Assembly: GCF_958295425.1 (NCBI RefSeq)
Contig: NC_081138.1
Coordinates: 21,433,886-21,497,885, forward strand
Origin: Solea solea
Taxonomy: Eukaryota; Chordata; Actinopteri; Pleuronectiformes; Soleidae
DNA length: 64,000 bases
Direction of reading: 5' to 3'
The position numbers were made by a program, and so were the translations under genes. Every line of letters starts with the position of its first letter. The stretch's first letter is position 1. Positions 38,601 to 50,079 of the stretch are shown piece by piece. The notes under the pieces were generated by a model that had not been told where the DNA came from, made no database searches, and saw only the letters and a list, made by a program, of their open reading frames with translations.

Positions 38601-41600
38601 ACTCCACAAAAAACCCTTTTTACAGGGGAAAAAATGGGAGAAACCTCAGGAATCCTGCTCCCAGGACGAACAGACATGCAGTAGGTGTCACATCATGTAC
38701 AGAAAACACATGAGGGGGTTCCCCAAAATATTTCCTTTTACCTTGACAGGGAAAAAACATACTGTATAACATCATCACAATATCATAGCTTGTGGTAAGG
38801 CAACCTCAGATCATTAAAATCATTCCACAGAATGACTTCCCATACCAAAATTGAGGTATATTTCATTTGTTGAGTTGATTTTTTTGACGATTACTTGGCG
38901 ACGGCATAGTAACGACTGCACCTCAGTCATAAATTGACCTGTCTTACCCTCTTCCTCTCAGCTCTCTGTTGTAATGCAATAGTGAGGACGCACATAAAAG
39001 CTCCACTTGTTAAAAGAGCAATGAAAAAAACAACAACATTGACAGGAAGGAAGCTTTTCATTCAGTGAGAAAGCAGGAAAGAAAGGGACTGGGTCAGAGA
39101 GGGTATTTTTTTTACGACGCTAGTTTATAGAGGTGAGAGACCAACGGAGAGGGAGGAAGACAGAGAGACAGGGAGATGTTTAGTACCCCAAGTGTTGGCA
39201 AATGAAAGACGGGAAAACAAAGGACAACCCCCCAACACACAATGCAGCTGGCTGGCTGCATAGCAGGGATGTTGTAGCACACACGCACACACACTGGAGA
39301 CTTACTTTAACATAAACCATAACTGGCCTAATCCTAGCCTAGTCATAACATGTCCCCTTAAAATGTAATAATTAATGTTTTTTGGCCCCTATTAGAAAGA
39401 CAGGACCCCGCAATGTGACTGTGCAAACAACATGAGTAATACCTTGAACACACACTCACTCACTCACTCACACACACTGCTAGAGGTGTGAAGGAAGGGG
39501 GAGGGGCTAACTGACAACAACTGACCTGTTTACATACACACACAAGAGGTGAGATAAGAGCAAGAACCTACTTTTCAGGAGGATATTGGACAATGATATA
39601 ACAAACTGTGAACAGTAAGATGATAAGTCTGATAACTTTCCTTATATCCAAGGATCGTATGTACATGTATGAAAATCTTACACCAGAATAAGTTAACATT
39701 GTCATATACAGTATGCACATGTTTCTTGGTCTGAAATGAAGCCATGAAATGATATAAATACCGATAACTGAGGTTCTCCCAGGCCCTGATTGATTTGGTG
39801 GCGGCTGGGTGATGGAGGGAACAGCATGGTTGCCATTTGGCAACGACTGGGGAAGGTCAGCTATTTGTGGCAGGCCAGCAGGGTCCACATGTGATCCCAC
39901 TGTAAGACAAGAAAAACATTAATAACATGAATATCTGTGGCTATTCATGACACGCGCGCACAGAAACTGTGATAATCAATTACTGTATAAGTTTCATGTT
40001 GTAACCAAATGCTGAAACCAAAGAAATACTTTTTTTTGGTAAAATCTCTTCATTCTTTGCATTCCTGGGTGTGTCTTTCATTACCTGTGTAGCTGCCTGG
40101 GGTTTGTGTTGCCAGGTTTGGTGGCTGTTCCTCAGTGGTCACTTGGCCTTCTGTGAGAATGGACCCAATGTGTCTCATCCTTCCATCTGAAATACACCCA
40201 GACACTTTATATCTGTTTATATGCCACAAGATGGAAACTTATCTAGGATTATTTCTTGGCTAAAAACAGAATCTATGAGATTCTACAGAATCCACTTTTG
40301 CACATTTGACTACTGTTGCGAAGAATAATCAGTTATTGTGTTTTCTTCTGTTCCACAGTTGGAAAGTAGTATATAATGTTAATAACTGTAATACTTTAAC
40401 TATTATTTTCATAACTTTACAAAGCGTTACACGCTTTTAAAACAACTTCTGTTTAAAAAAAATGTTTTCCCTTTTGGTTAGGGCACTATTGATGAATGAG
40501 ACCCAACAATGTGTGAGAGAGATGTAACAGACTCTAGCTAGCACTTAAAGGAATACTTCTCTGATTTTAATTTAGCTTTATATTACTAGAATAGGGTAGT
40601 ATTTTTGAAAAAATTGTGCTCCCAAACCTCAGTTTCCCCTAAGTTGAGAAATATCTTCCATATATCTTCTAATATATTCTTTTCTTTGTTACGTACCCAC
40701 CAGTGACACTTGGTCCTGTTAGCATTACTGTTAGCAAAGATGGCGGACACTGTTTACATTGTGGGATTGAGGTCCCGCCCCCCTATGAGTGGGTCTAAAA
40801 GGTGCAGAATTAGAGTTGCAGTTTCAAGCCTCGGACCAAAGCTCAGACCATGTGGTCACTGGTGGGCACGTAACAAAAAAAAAGAAAGATATTTCTTGAA
40901 ACTGAGGTTGGGAAGGACAATTTTTCAGATTTAAACAGATTTAGAGTCTAATATAAAAAGATGTTAAACACAAAATGATTCACACCAAATTCATTTTACA
41001 GGTGTTTTCTCTCTACACTCTACACTCTCAACTTCCACATCCTGTTAGGTTTACTTATCTGCTCAGACCCGTACACTGTACACATCCAAAAAATAATACC
41101 AGACAACTTTGCTTTGTACTGTCGTGGAATGCTGTTCATCATTTTCTTGTCAAGTCCATCAGTAATCCACTGTAACCTCTTTAAATAATCATGTAAACAA
41201 CACTAAAAAAAACTGGTGGCTGACTAATTTCCCATAGCCAGTACAACCTTTCAGATATTTTCCTCCAGTGAGTCATGTTCACCGTCGCAAACGTGCCAGA
41301 AACCAAATCGTGCAAGTGGGAAAGTCAACACGTAGAAAAAAAAGTAAGCACTGTGGAGATCTTATTTCCCTTCAGTCCCTCTTTCAAACTCAACGGTGAC
41401 TGACGAGCTTCAAAAGTTCCCGCTGTGTGAGAGTCAATGTGATTGTATCTATTCACATTGCAGACAAGGACGCCACAAACAGTACAAACCCTGTAAGTAT
41501 CTCACCGTGTCCCCTCCAGCTGATCGTAGCTCCTTTGACGAGCACGCCCTGGTTATTTCGGTACAGATGATACCTCAAGTGCTTCTGCTTCTTGGGCTGG

Positions 41601-42621
41601 GAGCTGAGCTTCAGGTTGATATGGTTGGAGAACTCCGTGAAGTAGCGAAAGCCTTTCTCTCCACAGCCCATACAGTTCCCTGAGAAGCCTGGACGAAGCA
41701 CACAAGAAAGTGCATGATTGCAACAAGTGTTATTACACTCCCAGACATTTAATTGACTAGATAATGTGTTCATCCAGCCCTGAAAGAAAACGTCTTTGGA
41801 ACTGAACGCCAATAATATATCCATGTGTATCTCTGCAGCCTCACCCAGCAGTGCGTTACGACCCCGCTCATCAGGGAGAAAGCGGCGGTCGACGGCGCAC
41901 ACCAGCAGGGTCTCGGGGAGCGAGGGTGACTTTATCCCGACCAACATGAACCCAGGAGCAACATCCAGGGAATCTGATGCCAGCGAGGACAGACGCAGAT
42001 CCCTGCCTGCCTGACAGAAGCCTTTGAAGAAATGTTTTGTTTAATTTTTTTTAATGACTGCATAAATGAAATAGAGAAATAAGACAGCTGAAAAAAGTAC
42101 ATTACATTTCCTCCCCTATGACTGTAGCATTGTGCAGATATAAATGTAAACCATGTTTTTTTGTGTACAAACCATCTGTGGTGCAGCATCCCTCAGGTGG
42201 GGGCTTCATCTGGTAGGGAATTGGGGGACTGTTGGACTCCGAGCCTTCTTCATCATCCTCATCATCATTCTCTGTACGGCCTGATCGAGAGACACCCACA
42301 CATATTACACAGTTCAAGTGGTAAATGGGAGGAATTGTAGGTTGATTTTTGCTTCTTTTTTTTATTCCTGGCACTGAAGTCCACTCAAAAGCAACTGGAG
42401 ACACGAGACAGAATCTTATCTGACGATATTTTTTAGGAAATAATTATTACACTATACACCAACCCACCATCATGTGCCAGTGGCTGCTCTGTCTCGAGGT
42501 AGAGCTGCGAGAAGACCGGTCTGGGAATGATAGTGTTGGACCGAAGCGATGCCTCGATGGAGTTATGGAGAACCTCCTCAAAGCGCGTGGCTTGCAGTTG
42601 GCCCGCATAGGAGTTCCCCAT
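23632..42621 (-). CDS. greb1: GREB1, growth regulating estrogen receptor binding protein 1
   Basis: Large nuclear protein induced by estrogen; it binds and stabilises the estrogen receptor and has a glycosyltransferase-like C-terminal region (known for the family). Exons: 42621-42468, 42280-42173, 42021-41845, 41688-41506, 40186-40085, 39899-39762, 37991-37845, 37749-37627, 36194-36009, 35587-35451, 35330-35054, 34974-34846, 34747-34577, 33743-33546, 33425-33242, 33146-32963, 32885-32749, 32668-32317, 31715-31600, 31491-31286, 31009-30412, 29585-29429, 29344-29242, 29137-28982, 28216-28080, 27987-27826, 27086-26882, 26800-26638, 26498-26380, 25410-25178, 25096-24896, 24771-24633, 23795-23632. 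Phases agree throughout: 5946 nt, 1981 residues against about 1950 in human. The start [16 protein letters not shown] and the end [13 protein letters not shown] match GREB1. [16 protein letters not shown] and [14 protein letters not shown] point to GREB1 rather than GREB1L, as does the lpin1 neighbour. No frameshift or missing exon was seen. Confidence 0.96.
23827..24015. repeat. dispersed repeat, copy 2 (greb1 last intron)
   Basis: This is the partner of the 12130-12317 repeat. It begins about 30 bp upstream of the acceptor of the last greb1 exon, so the branch-point region of that intron lies inside or right beside inserted sequence. It is followed by TTTTCCATTA-type repeat sequence at 24.17-24.26 kb. 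Confidence 0.6.
24378..24430 (+). repeat. LINE/SINE 3' tail-like fragment
   Basis: CTGTACAGCACTTTGGTTCA and TTTTAAAGTGCTTTACAAAC match the internal segment of the 22.55 kb element. A related tail (AAAGTGCTATACAAATAAAT) is at 1110-1140. Such tails are common in teleost L2-like elements. Confidence 0.45.
25729..26127. mobile_element. hAT-type non-autonomous element (CAGTGGTT...) with 8-bp duplication
   Basis: The left end CAGTGGTTTGCAAACC and the right end GTTTGAGAACCATGG are imperfect inverted repeats. CTCTAAAC flanks both sides (25721-25728 and 26128-26135). No transposase ORF. It includes an ATT microsatellite (25970-25996). Located in the greb1 intron between exons 26498-26380 and 25410-25178. 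Confidence 0.8.
25970..25996. repeat. (ATT)n microsatellite
   Basis: Nine triplets inside the hAT-type element at 25729-26127. Confidence 0.9.
27099..27127. repeat. (AATA)n microsatellite
   Basis: Tetranucleotide repeat just upstream of the acceptor of greb1 exon 27086-26882, in its polypyrimidine region (TTTA repeats on the minus strand). Confidence 0.9.
29242..29585 (-). other. greb1: greb1 exons encoding a split Walker A motif
   Basis: Exon 29585-29429 ends LLLSGPPQ and exon 29344-29242 begins [10 protein letters not shown]. Joined, they give GPPQVGKT, which fits GxxxxGK[ST]. It is followed by [12 protein letters not shown], a possible acidic Walker B-like stretch. Human GREB1 has the same motif with I for V. 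I recall published analysis assigning GREB1 a permuted helicase-like domain; this fits but was not tested here. Confidence 0.85.
30412..31009 (-). other. greb1: greb1 Gln/Pro/Ser-rich exon (largest exon)
   Basis: The 598 bp exon encodes a low-complexity segment of about 120 residues built from SQPQ/PQxQ-like units ([30 protein letters not shown]), then returns to conserved sequence ([24 protein letters not shown]). The human protein has a Ser/Pro-rich but less glutamine-rich segment here. The minus strand is rich in CAG/CAA/CCC codons, which suggests expansion by replication slippage. Confidence 0.9.
31870..32070. repeat. SINE-like teleost repeat
   Basis: CAGTAGTGAACACACACAAG, GGAGCAGTGGGCAGC, GGTGCCTTGCTCCGGGGGAA and GAACCAGCGACCTTCCGAG are recognisable blocks of a common fish repeat. 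Intronic in greb1, between exons 32668-32317 and 31715-31600. Confidence 0.5.
33820..33890. repeat. teleost repeat fragment (CCTCTTGGATGAGATG type)
   Basis: GAAGCCTCTTGGATGAGATG, GAAACATCTTCAA and AAGTCCAGTTGCC are a familiar interspersed repeat end in fish genomes. It is degraded, and the family was not assigned. Confidence 0.45.
38055..38190. repeat. partial copy of the same teleost repeat
   Basis: GGAGCCAATCCCAAATGACG, GGGAGAGAGGACGAGG and ACTCACATTCACACC follow the order of the 5' part of the repeat seen at 15.6 kb. Located in a greb1 intron. Confidence 0.45.
38350..38440. mobile_element. end of a hAT/Charlie-like element
   Basis: CAGTGGTTCTCAAATGGCGG is the typical terminus of this group. 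The other end could not be placed by eye. Located in a greb1 intron. Confidence 0.4.
38525..38720. repeat. teleost repeat (GAAACCTCAGGAATCC type)
   Basis: GTGAGGAAAAACTCCACAAA, AAAAATGGGAGAAACCTCAG and CCAGGACGAACAGACATGCA are blocks of a familiar fish interspersed repeat. Intronic in greb1. Confidence 0.5.
41506..42280 (-). other. greb1: greb1 exons with cysteine-rich N-terminal region
   Basis: Exons 42280-42173, 42021-41845 and 41688-41506 encode [16 protein letters not shown], then [19 protein letters not shown] and [20 protein letters not shown]. The CxxC pair and surrounding Cys/His residues could form a small zinc-binding unit. That is inference; the sequence is strongly conserved between GREB1 and GREB1L. 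Confidence 0.85.
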
Positions 42622-42979
42622 TGGTGTCCTGCAAAAACACATCGATCTTATTTAAGCTTCAAAAGACGGATCCAAACCTCAAATGTGTTTCTCAGTTTCA
42701 GTTTGACCGTATTTAAAGCGCGCTGCGTCACGGTCTGCTGTGATAAAAAGTCATCCATCTGTCTGTGAGGACTAATATAATAATAGAAATCTTATAAAGT
42801 CTGTGCAACACGCATGCAAACACACAAATATCCAAACAAACATTGAATTGCACAAACACATCTTTCCCCACAGGCCCACACACACACACACACATACACA
42901 CACACACGTACACTGTAGTTAATAGTAGATGGCATCTGTCCAGACAGCATGCCATAAAATCAGCTTTACTGACAGAGTC

Positions 42980-42994
42980 AGGACACCCTGACCT
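42980..42994. promoter_or_regulatory. greb1: near-consensus estrogen response element upstream of greb1
   Basis: AGGACAcccTGACCT differs from the palindrome AGGTCAnnnTGACCT at one base, with the exact 3-base spacer. It lies about 350 bp upstream of the acceptor of the first coding exon. Human GREB1 is driven by EREs. Because a non-coding exon must lie further upstream, this site is probably intronic. Function is inferred. Confidence 0.4.
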
Positions 42995-43389
42995 AGACGC
43001 TACCCCCTCTCACTCAATGTTTTTCTCACTTTCTCTCTCTGTATCTCTCACGCTCTCTAGTTTTCCCTCTGCTTCGCCTCTCATCTGCTCTGAAAATGAA
43101 GAGAGTTCTCGGAGAAAAAAATTGTGCAAGCACAGAAACTCTGTCGAGTTATTGGGCCTGATTTATTATCTCCACCACAGAGGCTTTTATTGTCACTGTG
43201 TCTGTTTGTTTGTCTATTTGTGAGCAGCATAGCTTGTGAGATGTGTGAGGAGTGTTTTGACACTGTGGGAAACTGAGTGACCTTCATGGAGGTTTGCACT
43301 CATTGACTCTTTCTACATGATAAACACAGCTGATGACAAAGGGCTTAAGGTAAAGGATATCTGTTGTTAGACCAGATAAAACTTCCATT

Positions 43390-43830
43390 ATACAGTTTTA
43401 ACACTACTTGGCTCGGCTCAGCACGATTCTACTCAGTTTCTTTGCTTTTCCATTAGGTGTAGTACCTGGTATCTGGTGCTTTGGAGTTTTCCAAGCGAGC
43501 TGAGCTGATACTAAAATGTGACATCAACAGACTGCCGGCCACTGATTGGTCAGAGAGTGTCATCACTGGAAGAGTCATGAGTGCGACGTCCAACACAAGA
43601 ATCAAACCTGACATTTTGACACAAGTGTGTTTTGTCTCATCCTACTCTGGCTCTCTCCTCTTGTTTTGAAAAGATAAACCCACAGACTGAGCAGCAAGTA
43701 CACCATCACCACAATGTCCTCCATTGTTTTTGTGTTTGTGTCGCGTAAATAAAGTGGCGTCACGACAGCTACACGCATACCGTGCTATGACGACCCCACC
43801 CCGGTACGATGTAGTAATGGAAAATGATGT
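43390..43830. repeat. MITE-like repeat with TTTTCCATTA ends
   Basis: The left part reads CTTGGCTCGGCTCAGCACG, then TTTTCCATTAGGTGTAGTAC. The right end GATGTAGTAATGGAAAATGA is inverted relative to it. A fragment with the same words (CATCATTTTCCATTAC) is at 24.17-24.26 kb. This is a known style of teleost DNA transposon fragment; superfamily not assigned. Confidence 0.45.
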
Positions 43831-46188
43831 CCCTAACCCCTAACCCTCACCCAGGAAGACAACAACAATATAACAATGTCACTTTCTAAAAAACAAAGTA
43901 ATTCAGAATTTGCATTATTCTCATTTAATCTGTGGCACGGATAACCTTTTTGTTTTGTTGTCTTAGTCTATTATAAAAACAATGAGAACTTAACTTATTA
44001 TTTACAGATTATCATATTTCAAAGGTAAGATGAGCCACAAGACATGTCTACTTTTATAGGCTTTTTATATTTTATGACTTTTGGTGCTTAATGTGGGTTA
44101 TGTTCAGCAACCCACTGTAGTGCATGCAGTGTGTAGATAAATTACCTCAGCCGAACTCTAAAATGAACCAGGACGTAGGATTAAGATGTACTCAACAACA
44201 ACTACTACAACAAATAATATTAATACAAATTTATTATAATTATTATTATTATTATTATCGAGGATTTTTCAAAATCTAGTAACAAAGTGCTCTTCAAAGC
44301 AGCAACGAGAGTCATAAGATCATCAGAATTAAACGATGAAAATGAATAGACAAAAGACAATAGCTCTAAAAGTACACTAATAAATGACACGTGGTTTAAA
44401 CCACGTCTATTTAAATTCTATTCAATTCAAAGTGTGCGAGTTATTATGCAACACAATCAGCACAGCCATCAATCCAAGAGTCAAAGCCTCAACAACAGAC
44501 AACTGGGTCAGCAGCAGCATCTGTAGACACTTTAGATGGCTTAGCAGCCAGCTTCTTCTTCCTTCCATGCTTTCATATGTAAAAAAAGGAAGTGCAGACA
44601 TGTAATGATTTGCACCACTATGTAGTGAGAGACAGAGGGTGGAGGACCGAAAAAAAATAAGTGCTGTCATAACACAGCCGGCACTGACAGGAAGTAATCA
44701 CATCTCCAACCAAAGAGCAGACGGCTCGTTTTACAACCACAGGAGGAAAACAAGGAGACAGGGAGGGAAACAGGGAAGAGATGAAAGAAAGAGGTGTGAT
44801 GAACTGTTTCAGTGAGTCCTGACCAAATACTCCACTTTACATCAAATGCCGAAATAATACAATGTATGTGATTATGAAGCCATTTTACAGGATTTTCCTG
44901 CATGGTATTGCTCTGGGAATTTAAAATGAATGTTTATGGATAAAGTGACACAGGTGACAAGAAAAGCAGGTGACTAATGCTTATAATAATAATATAATAC
45001 TAACTAATGCGTATTAAAACCCAACAGCACATAAGTACTAGGGCTGGAAAACGTACATTTTTCCAAAATTGCAATGTGAAACAATGCAGTTTACAAATTG
45101 CAGAGACTGCACTTTGTAGATATTTTATATCTTTAATTCTGTCCCCTCAATGTTGTCATATTTACTATTTAATGACTGTAAATGTTACTGTAATTTGTAA
45201 CCCTATTAAATGTGCAGCTACCTGTCTGTTGTAAAAGTCAAAATCTCACTCAGACTTTCCTGGTTTAACACAGGTTATAAATAAATAAATAAATACATAA
45301 ATAAATACATGTTTTATGCCAATTAAATCTTGTTTGCAATCTTTTAAACAATTCATACCTTTCCATTGTAATCTTTTCATGAATAGTTTGATCGTCATTA
45401 ATCATGTGGTACTGCTCCAACATTTTTAAATCTCTAATTTAGTAGTGAACTAAAGCTTGGATTATAAAATTGTCCCCAAATGCATTCAGCGCTAAGATGG
45501 ACCTCCATCTTTGATTTCCATTGATCAGTCCAAATCTCCCATCTTTAATCTACAGCTTCACGTGATAATGCAAAGTTGGACTTTACATTTCGTTTACAAA
45601 GGAATGCAGTCCCATACAGAACAAAAAATAAACAAGTAAAATAAAATGAAAGACACAGAGCAGAGCTGACAGAAAGTTAGCAGCGAGTAAAACTTTTCCC
45701 CGGCGGAAGCATTTTTTCCTTTCTCTCCTCCGATCTCCCTCTCCTCCCCCCCCCTCTCTCCCTGACATAGACGTGGGAGATCCTTTCATCTTCCCCACCT
45801 CCTCTCCTTCTCTTTCTGTCTCTCTTTCACCCTGGGGAGAGAGACACTATTGTGGTGTTTTATGACCCCTTGGACCCGCCCCCCCTCCTCCGATCACCAC
45901 CAACACCACCGTCACAAACCCTCAATCAGCACAAACATGGCGGATGGAGGATCCCTGAACCTCCATCTGCAGACCATGTTAGTGCCAAAACGCTGTTAAG
46001 TTAACAATAAAATATAATGACTCTTTGCAACTAATTTACAGGTTGAAAACTAATCATCATATACAATCCTATATATAACTAGATGTGTGGAGTTGTGTAA
46101 GGATGCATGCACAACACACAGATACACTTTTTGTTGAGAAGGCATGAATGTGTGTGGATGTACCTTTCAGGGACGTCTCATGACCACA

Positions 46189-46201
46189 GGGTCAAAGGTG
46201 A
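46189..46201 (+). promoter_or_regulatory. DR1-type nuclear receptor half-site pair
   Basis: GGGTCA-A-AGGTGA is a direct repeat with one-base spacer, the arrangement bound by RXR/PPAR/HNF4-type receptors. A TGACC lies 8 bases upstream. Activity is unknown. Confidence 0.3.
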
Positions 46202-48572
46202 ACTTGTGGTCACAATGTCTAAATAAGACTTTGATGTGGCCTATACTTTGACTGCACACACACACACACACACACACCAGCTCAAATATATGCAGATGCA
46301 CACACACGCACACACGCTCTCCCATGGCTCCTGCTCCATGGACACAAAGGGCTTGTCTTAAGGGGTGAAAGGTCATCGTAGGAGAGGTCAGATAAGAACC
46401 CCAGGCTCTTTCTGAGTTAGCTAGGATCACATACCAGCCGTGCGCACACACACACACACACACACACGCTCGCATGCTAATAAACCTGCACACACAAAAC
46501 TAGACTTAACTGTTTTTGTAGTGTGTGCATGTGTCTCAGTGTGTGTGTGTGCATGTGTGCATGTGTGTGTGTGTGTGTGTTCCTGAGAGAGAGAGAGAGA
46601 GAGAGGAATGTCAGGCAGTGTCAGCTGGTCAGTGGTGCAGCATCTTTTTCAGCCCCAAACAGTGGAGTGAAAAGAGAAAAACTCCTTCAACTCTACAGAT
46701 GCTGGGGGGAGCACTGACCCACAGCAACACACACACAGAGGTGGACCCATCAGATGGACTCATCACTGACCAGTGACCCACAGCCTGCGCTCTCGTGCTC
46801 CGTTTGTTCAGCAGACAGAGGGTCGATGGACAGCAGCCAACTGACCAACTGCTCAGTCAAAACCCCCTCATCCACACATTCAACCACACACACACACACA
46901 CACTGACTCACTCACTCACTGACACACAATTAATCCTCACACTGAGGTGAAACAATGTAAAGATAGTAAATGCACATACACACACAAACACACATTTAAA
47001 ACGATTATATATAATGAAAATGGTATTTGTATGTGATTGTATTATTATTATGATTATATGCATTGAAAAAAACACAGACATAACTAAACATACTATATTA
47101 TATACTATAAATAGCTACAGACAAAATACAGAAACTGTTTAAATGTACATTCTGAGAGTCTCTTCTTTTTCAAGCCCATAAGAGCACACAATGTGTGTAA
47201 TTTATGTAATTTTATACAATTTCTTTTACATTAGCAGACATTTGTACATGTGTAGGAACCTTTCACGTTGTCTAGTCTAGTCAGGGGTTTCACCTGGAAG
47301 AACAAACCTGTTTGTTTTTTTTCCTTTTGGATGTTTAAGTACATCCAAAATGCAGCATTTGAGCTGATGGAAGCAAATTGTATTCTAATATTTCTCGGTC
47401 ACACGCTGAATTGACCACGTCGTCAATTTTGAATAGATTCCCTGAGCTGCTGTCGCTCAAACGTGCCCAAAACTTCCACAATCTTTCTCGTCACATTTGT
47501 TGACTCTTCTCAAAATATTGTTGTGACCCTAGTCGAATTTTAGGGTCACTGCACTCCTTCCTTAGTCTGGCACATTTTTAACAGGCTGTTCGCTGGTGGC
47601 GTCATTTTCTGGCAACACCACTGTGAAGCTTAGATTTTCTTCAAGATTCTGAAATGTTGGATCTGGAAAAAACAGCTGCACCACATTTTTGCAGCGAGGC
47701 CTGAACTCTTGGACCTGATCGGTGGACCTGATCGCGTCTCGTTATAGCAACAAGATCAGCTACTTTTTCTTATCTTTATCAGAGTTTAAATACAGCTGAT
47801 ATTCAAGTCTTTGAATATCTATTTTCTATCATTTATAACGGTCAACTCCCTTTTCTCACACTTATAAATACATAACTATAGAGACAACAACCCCAGAGAC
47901 AAATAAACAACTGACAGGAGTAAAAAAGAAATATCCTGAACAGCCAATTTAACTTGTGTTGCCACATGTGTGATAATAATGAGTAGGTCAATCTAACCAC
48001 AACAACACCAGCTTTTTGAACGTTGTACACCTGCTCAGTCTGTCCCTGCACCTCGTCCTTGAATGGATTGTTTTCTTTTCTTCTTCTTCTTCTTCTTCAG
48101 CTCTTTATTTCTGTCTCACACAACTCCTGGAGAACTTGTGTCGTCTACAGTTGCACAAATCTGGCTCAATATGTTAGACGATAGGGTTTTTCGAACAATT
48201 TAGCAGCAGGAGAGAGATATCACAACCCTAAACCAGATCATGTGCTGAAAGATGCTCCTGTATTTTTTTATTTTTAAGATAAAGCCTGGGGACATTCACA
48301 CACAGCTCAGCATATATATCATATGTGTTCTTCTAGGTGTATTTCAATGTGTATAAGCCTTTTTTTTTAATCTTACTTTACATTTGTTTGCAATGCAAGT
48401 ACAAATAAATAGTTTTACAGATCAAAAACACTAATTAATGTAATACCTATGAGCATAAGAGCAAATACAAAAGTTTATAACCAATTCTTAAAATGTAATA
48501 ATGAATGCATTTGAAGTATAATTTCCCAGGGACACATTTATTATTAAGATTACATTGGCTGCAACAACTTAT

Positions 48573-48573
<1 letters not shown>

Positions 48574-48630
<57 letters not shown>
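48574..48630. repeat. (TAA)n microsatellite
   Basis: About 19 uninterrupted TAA units. Confidence 0.95.
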
Positions 48631-48633
<3 letters not shown>

Positions 48634-48870
48634 TGACCTAAATATAAATACTTAATATGAATTAATAAGGGAGTTTTAAACAGGTTTTACGACGTAATAT
48701 CAAAGAGGACAAGCAGAGTTAAAACCACAGTTTAAAGTCTCTGTGCAGACAGCTGCTTTTCATCATCATGAAGCCACAGAATCAAGGTAAATGTGCAGCA
48801 ACAGATGCCACCGCAAAACAAACAAACAAACAAACAGACAGACAAAAAGACAAAAAACAACAACACTTGC

Positions 48871-48980
48871 CTCTTAAATCCAGCTGAAGGATCCCGCGAA
48901 ACTACTCTTCACATAAATCCTGCGACTTTATCCGACACGCTGTCACCATCCCCAGCGCGAGACCTGCGGAAGGAACTGTG
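48871..48980 (-). other. greb1: candidate greb1 5' non-coding exon with GC donor
   Basis: The first coding exon has an acceptor only 7 bases before the ATG (42628), so an upstream exon is required. This CpG-richer patch (48.88-49.02 kb, with CGCG, GCGCG and GACGC-type words) ends on the minus strand at AAGAG|GCAAGTG, a good match to the minor GC-AG donor class. The start is not defined. Confidence 0.3.
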
Positions 48981-50079
48981 TGGCTGGCTGATGTCGCGCG
49001 TGTCATCGTCTATGATCCTCAGCCAAAAGTGGAAGGGTCCTCCTCCTCCCCCACTCACACACGATAATGGTACGGTCCAAGCAAGCAGTGGTTGACTCCT
49101 ACATGAGCATCTACATGAGCATTTAGCACGTTTTTAAGCGGTTGTTTGAGAGTATCTTTGTGTATCTTATTATCTACCTTATTGGTTATGAAACCATGTT
49201 GATACACGTATTTATGCAGCTCTAAAAAAAATATGATAAATATTCAATATTATATGACGTTTTGCTGCTGGACTGTAGCAAACACACCATGATTAACATG
49301 GTTTTGATGAGCTCTGGCTCTCTTTTTGCTCTCTCTTTATTCAGCTTCAATGAATACACATACATTTTTAAGATAATAATGAGTGAGAATGCAGATGGTA
49401 ACTCTCCTCCAAGGTGTGACAGAAAACTACGGTGGCCTATGTATATCAGAAAGAATGTTGCTCTGCTTTTATTGCATGATAAACGTCCACTTCGAAAAGT
49501 AAAACATTCTCTGGTTGGGTTTTCTATTTGGGCTCTTGTATAAACATAGTGCCACAAGATGGTGGCCTCCATAAAGCAAGTCCCTTATTTAGTTTTAATA
49601 GGCTTTTTCTTAGGCCATAAAACAAATTATTTTAATTTTAGAGCTATTATACTGTTATACCAACATATTTATGGGCAGCATATTCCGTTTCTGACAATAA
49701 ACCCTTCTAAATATTACATACTGGACCCTTAAGCCTTTATAAACACTAACACAGGTCTCATTCATTCATTCATTTTATTACAGTGGATGTTGAGTTATTT
49801 TTCAAACCATCTTTCAGACCATTTGCATTTATAAATATAAAATGTGAAGATTTAAGAAGAAAACAAAGTCTTTGCGCATATCCCTTTTATGATATAATCT
49901 TTATATCTAAGGTGTGGACATAACTTAACCTTATTCAGAACATTCCCTAAATCTCTGATGGATGTCTTATTTCTTCTTCAAAGGTAAAGTTAGAATACAT
50001 ATTTGTAGTTGTTTCAAATTAGAGAGGTGTCAAGCCAATATGAGATTTCATCTTCAGTCTCCATTTCTTACATCATAGT

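Larger units (their letters stand above)
42630..48870 (-). other. probable greb1 first intron / upstream region: no gene seen
   Basis: Holds CA/TG tracts (42.88, 46.25, 46.45, 46.55, 46.89 kb), a GA tract at 46.59 kb, AATA repeats near 45.28 kb and (TAA)n at 48574-48630. Also present are a TTTTCCATTA-bounded repeat (43.39-43.83 kb), an ERE-like site and a DR1 site. A YY1-like word (ACATGGCGGATGG) is at 45.94 kb. No coding exon was recognised. Confidence 0.5.

Noticed and set aside
45948..46002. Short plus-strand frame starting ATGGCGGATGGAGG
   Set aside because: It stops after about 18 codons with no donor. The ATGGCGG word is more likely a YY1-type motif or chance.
46260..46600. Alternating CA/TG tracts that could look like a regulatory array
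   Set aside because: Simple microsatellites, common across this window.
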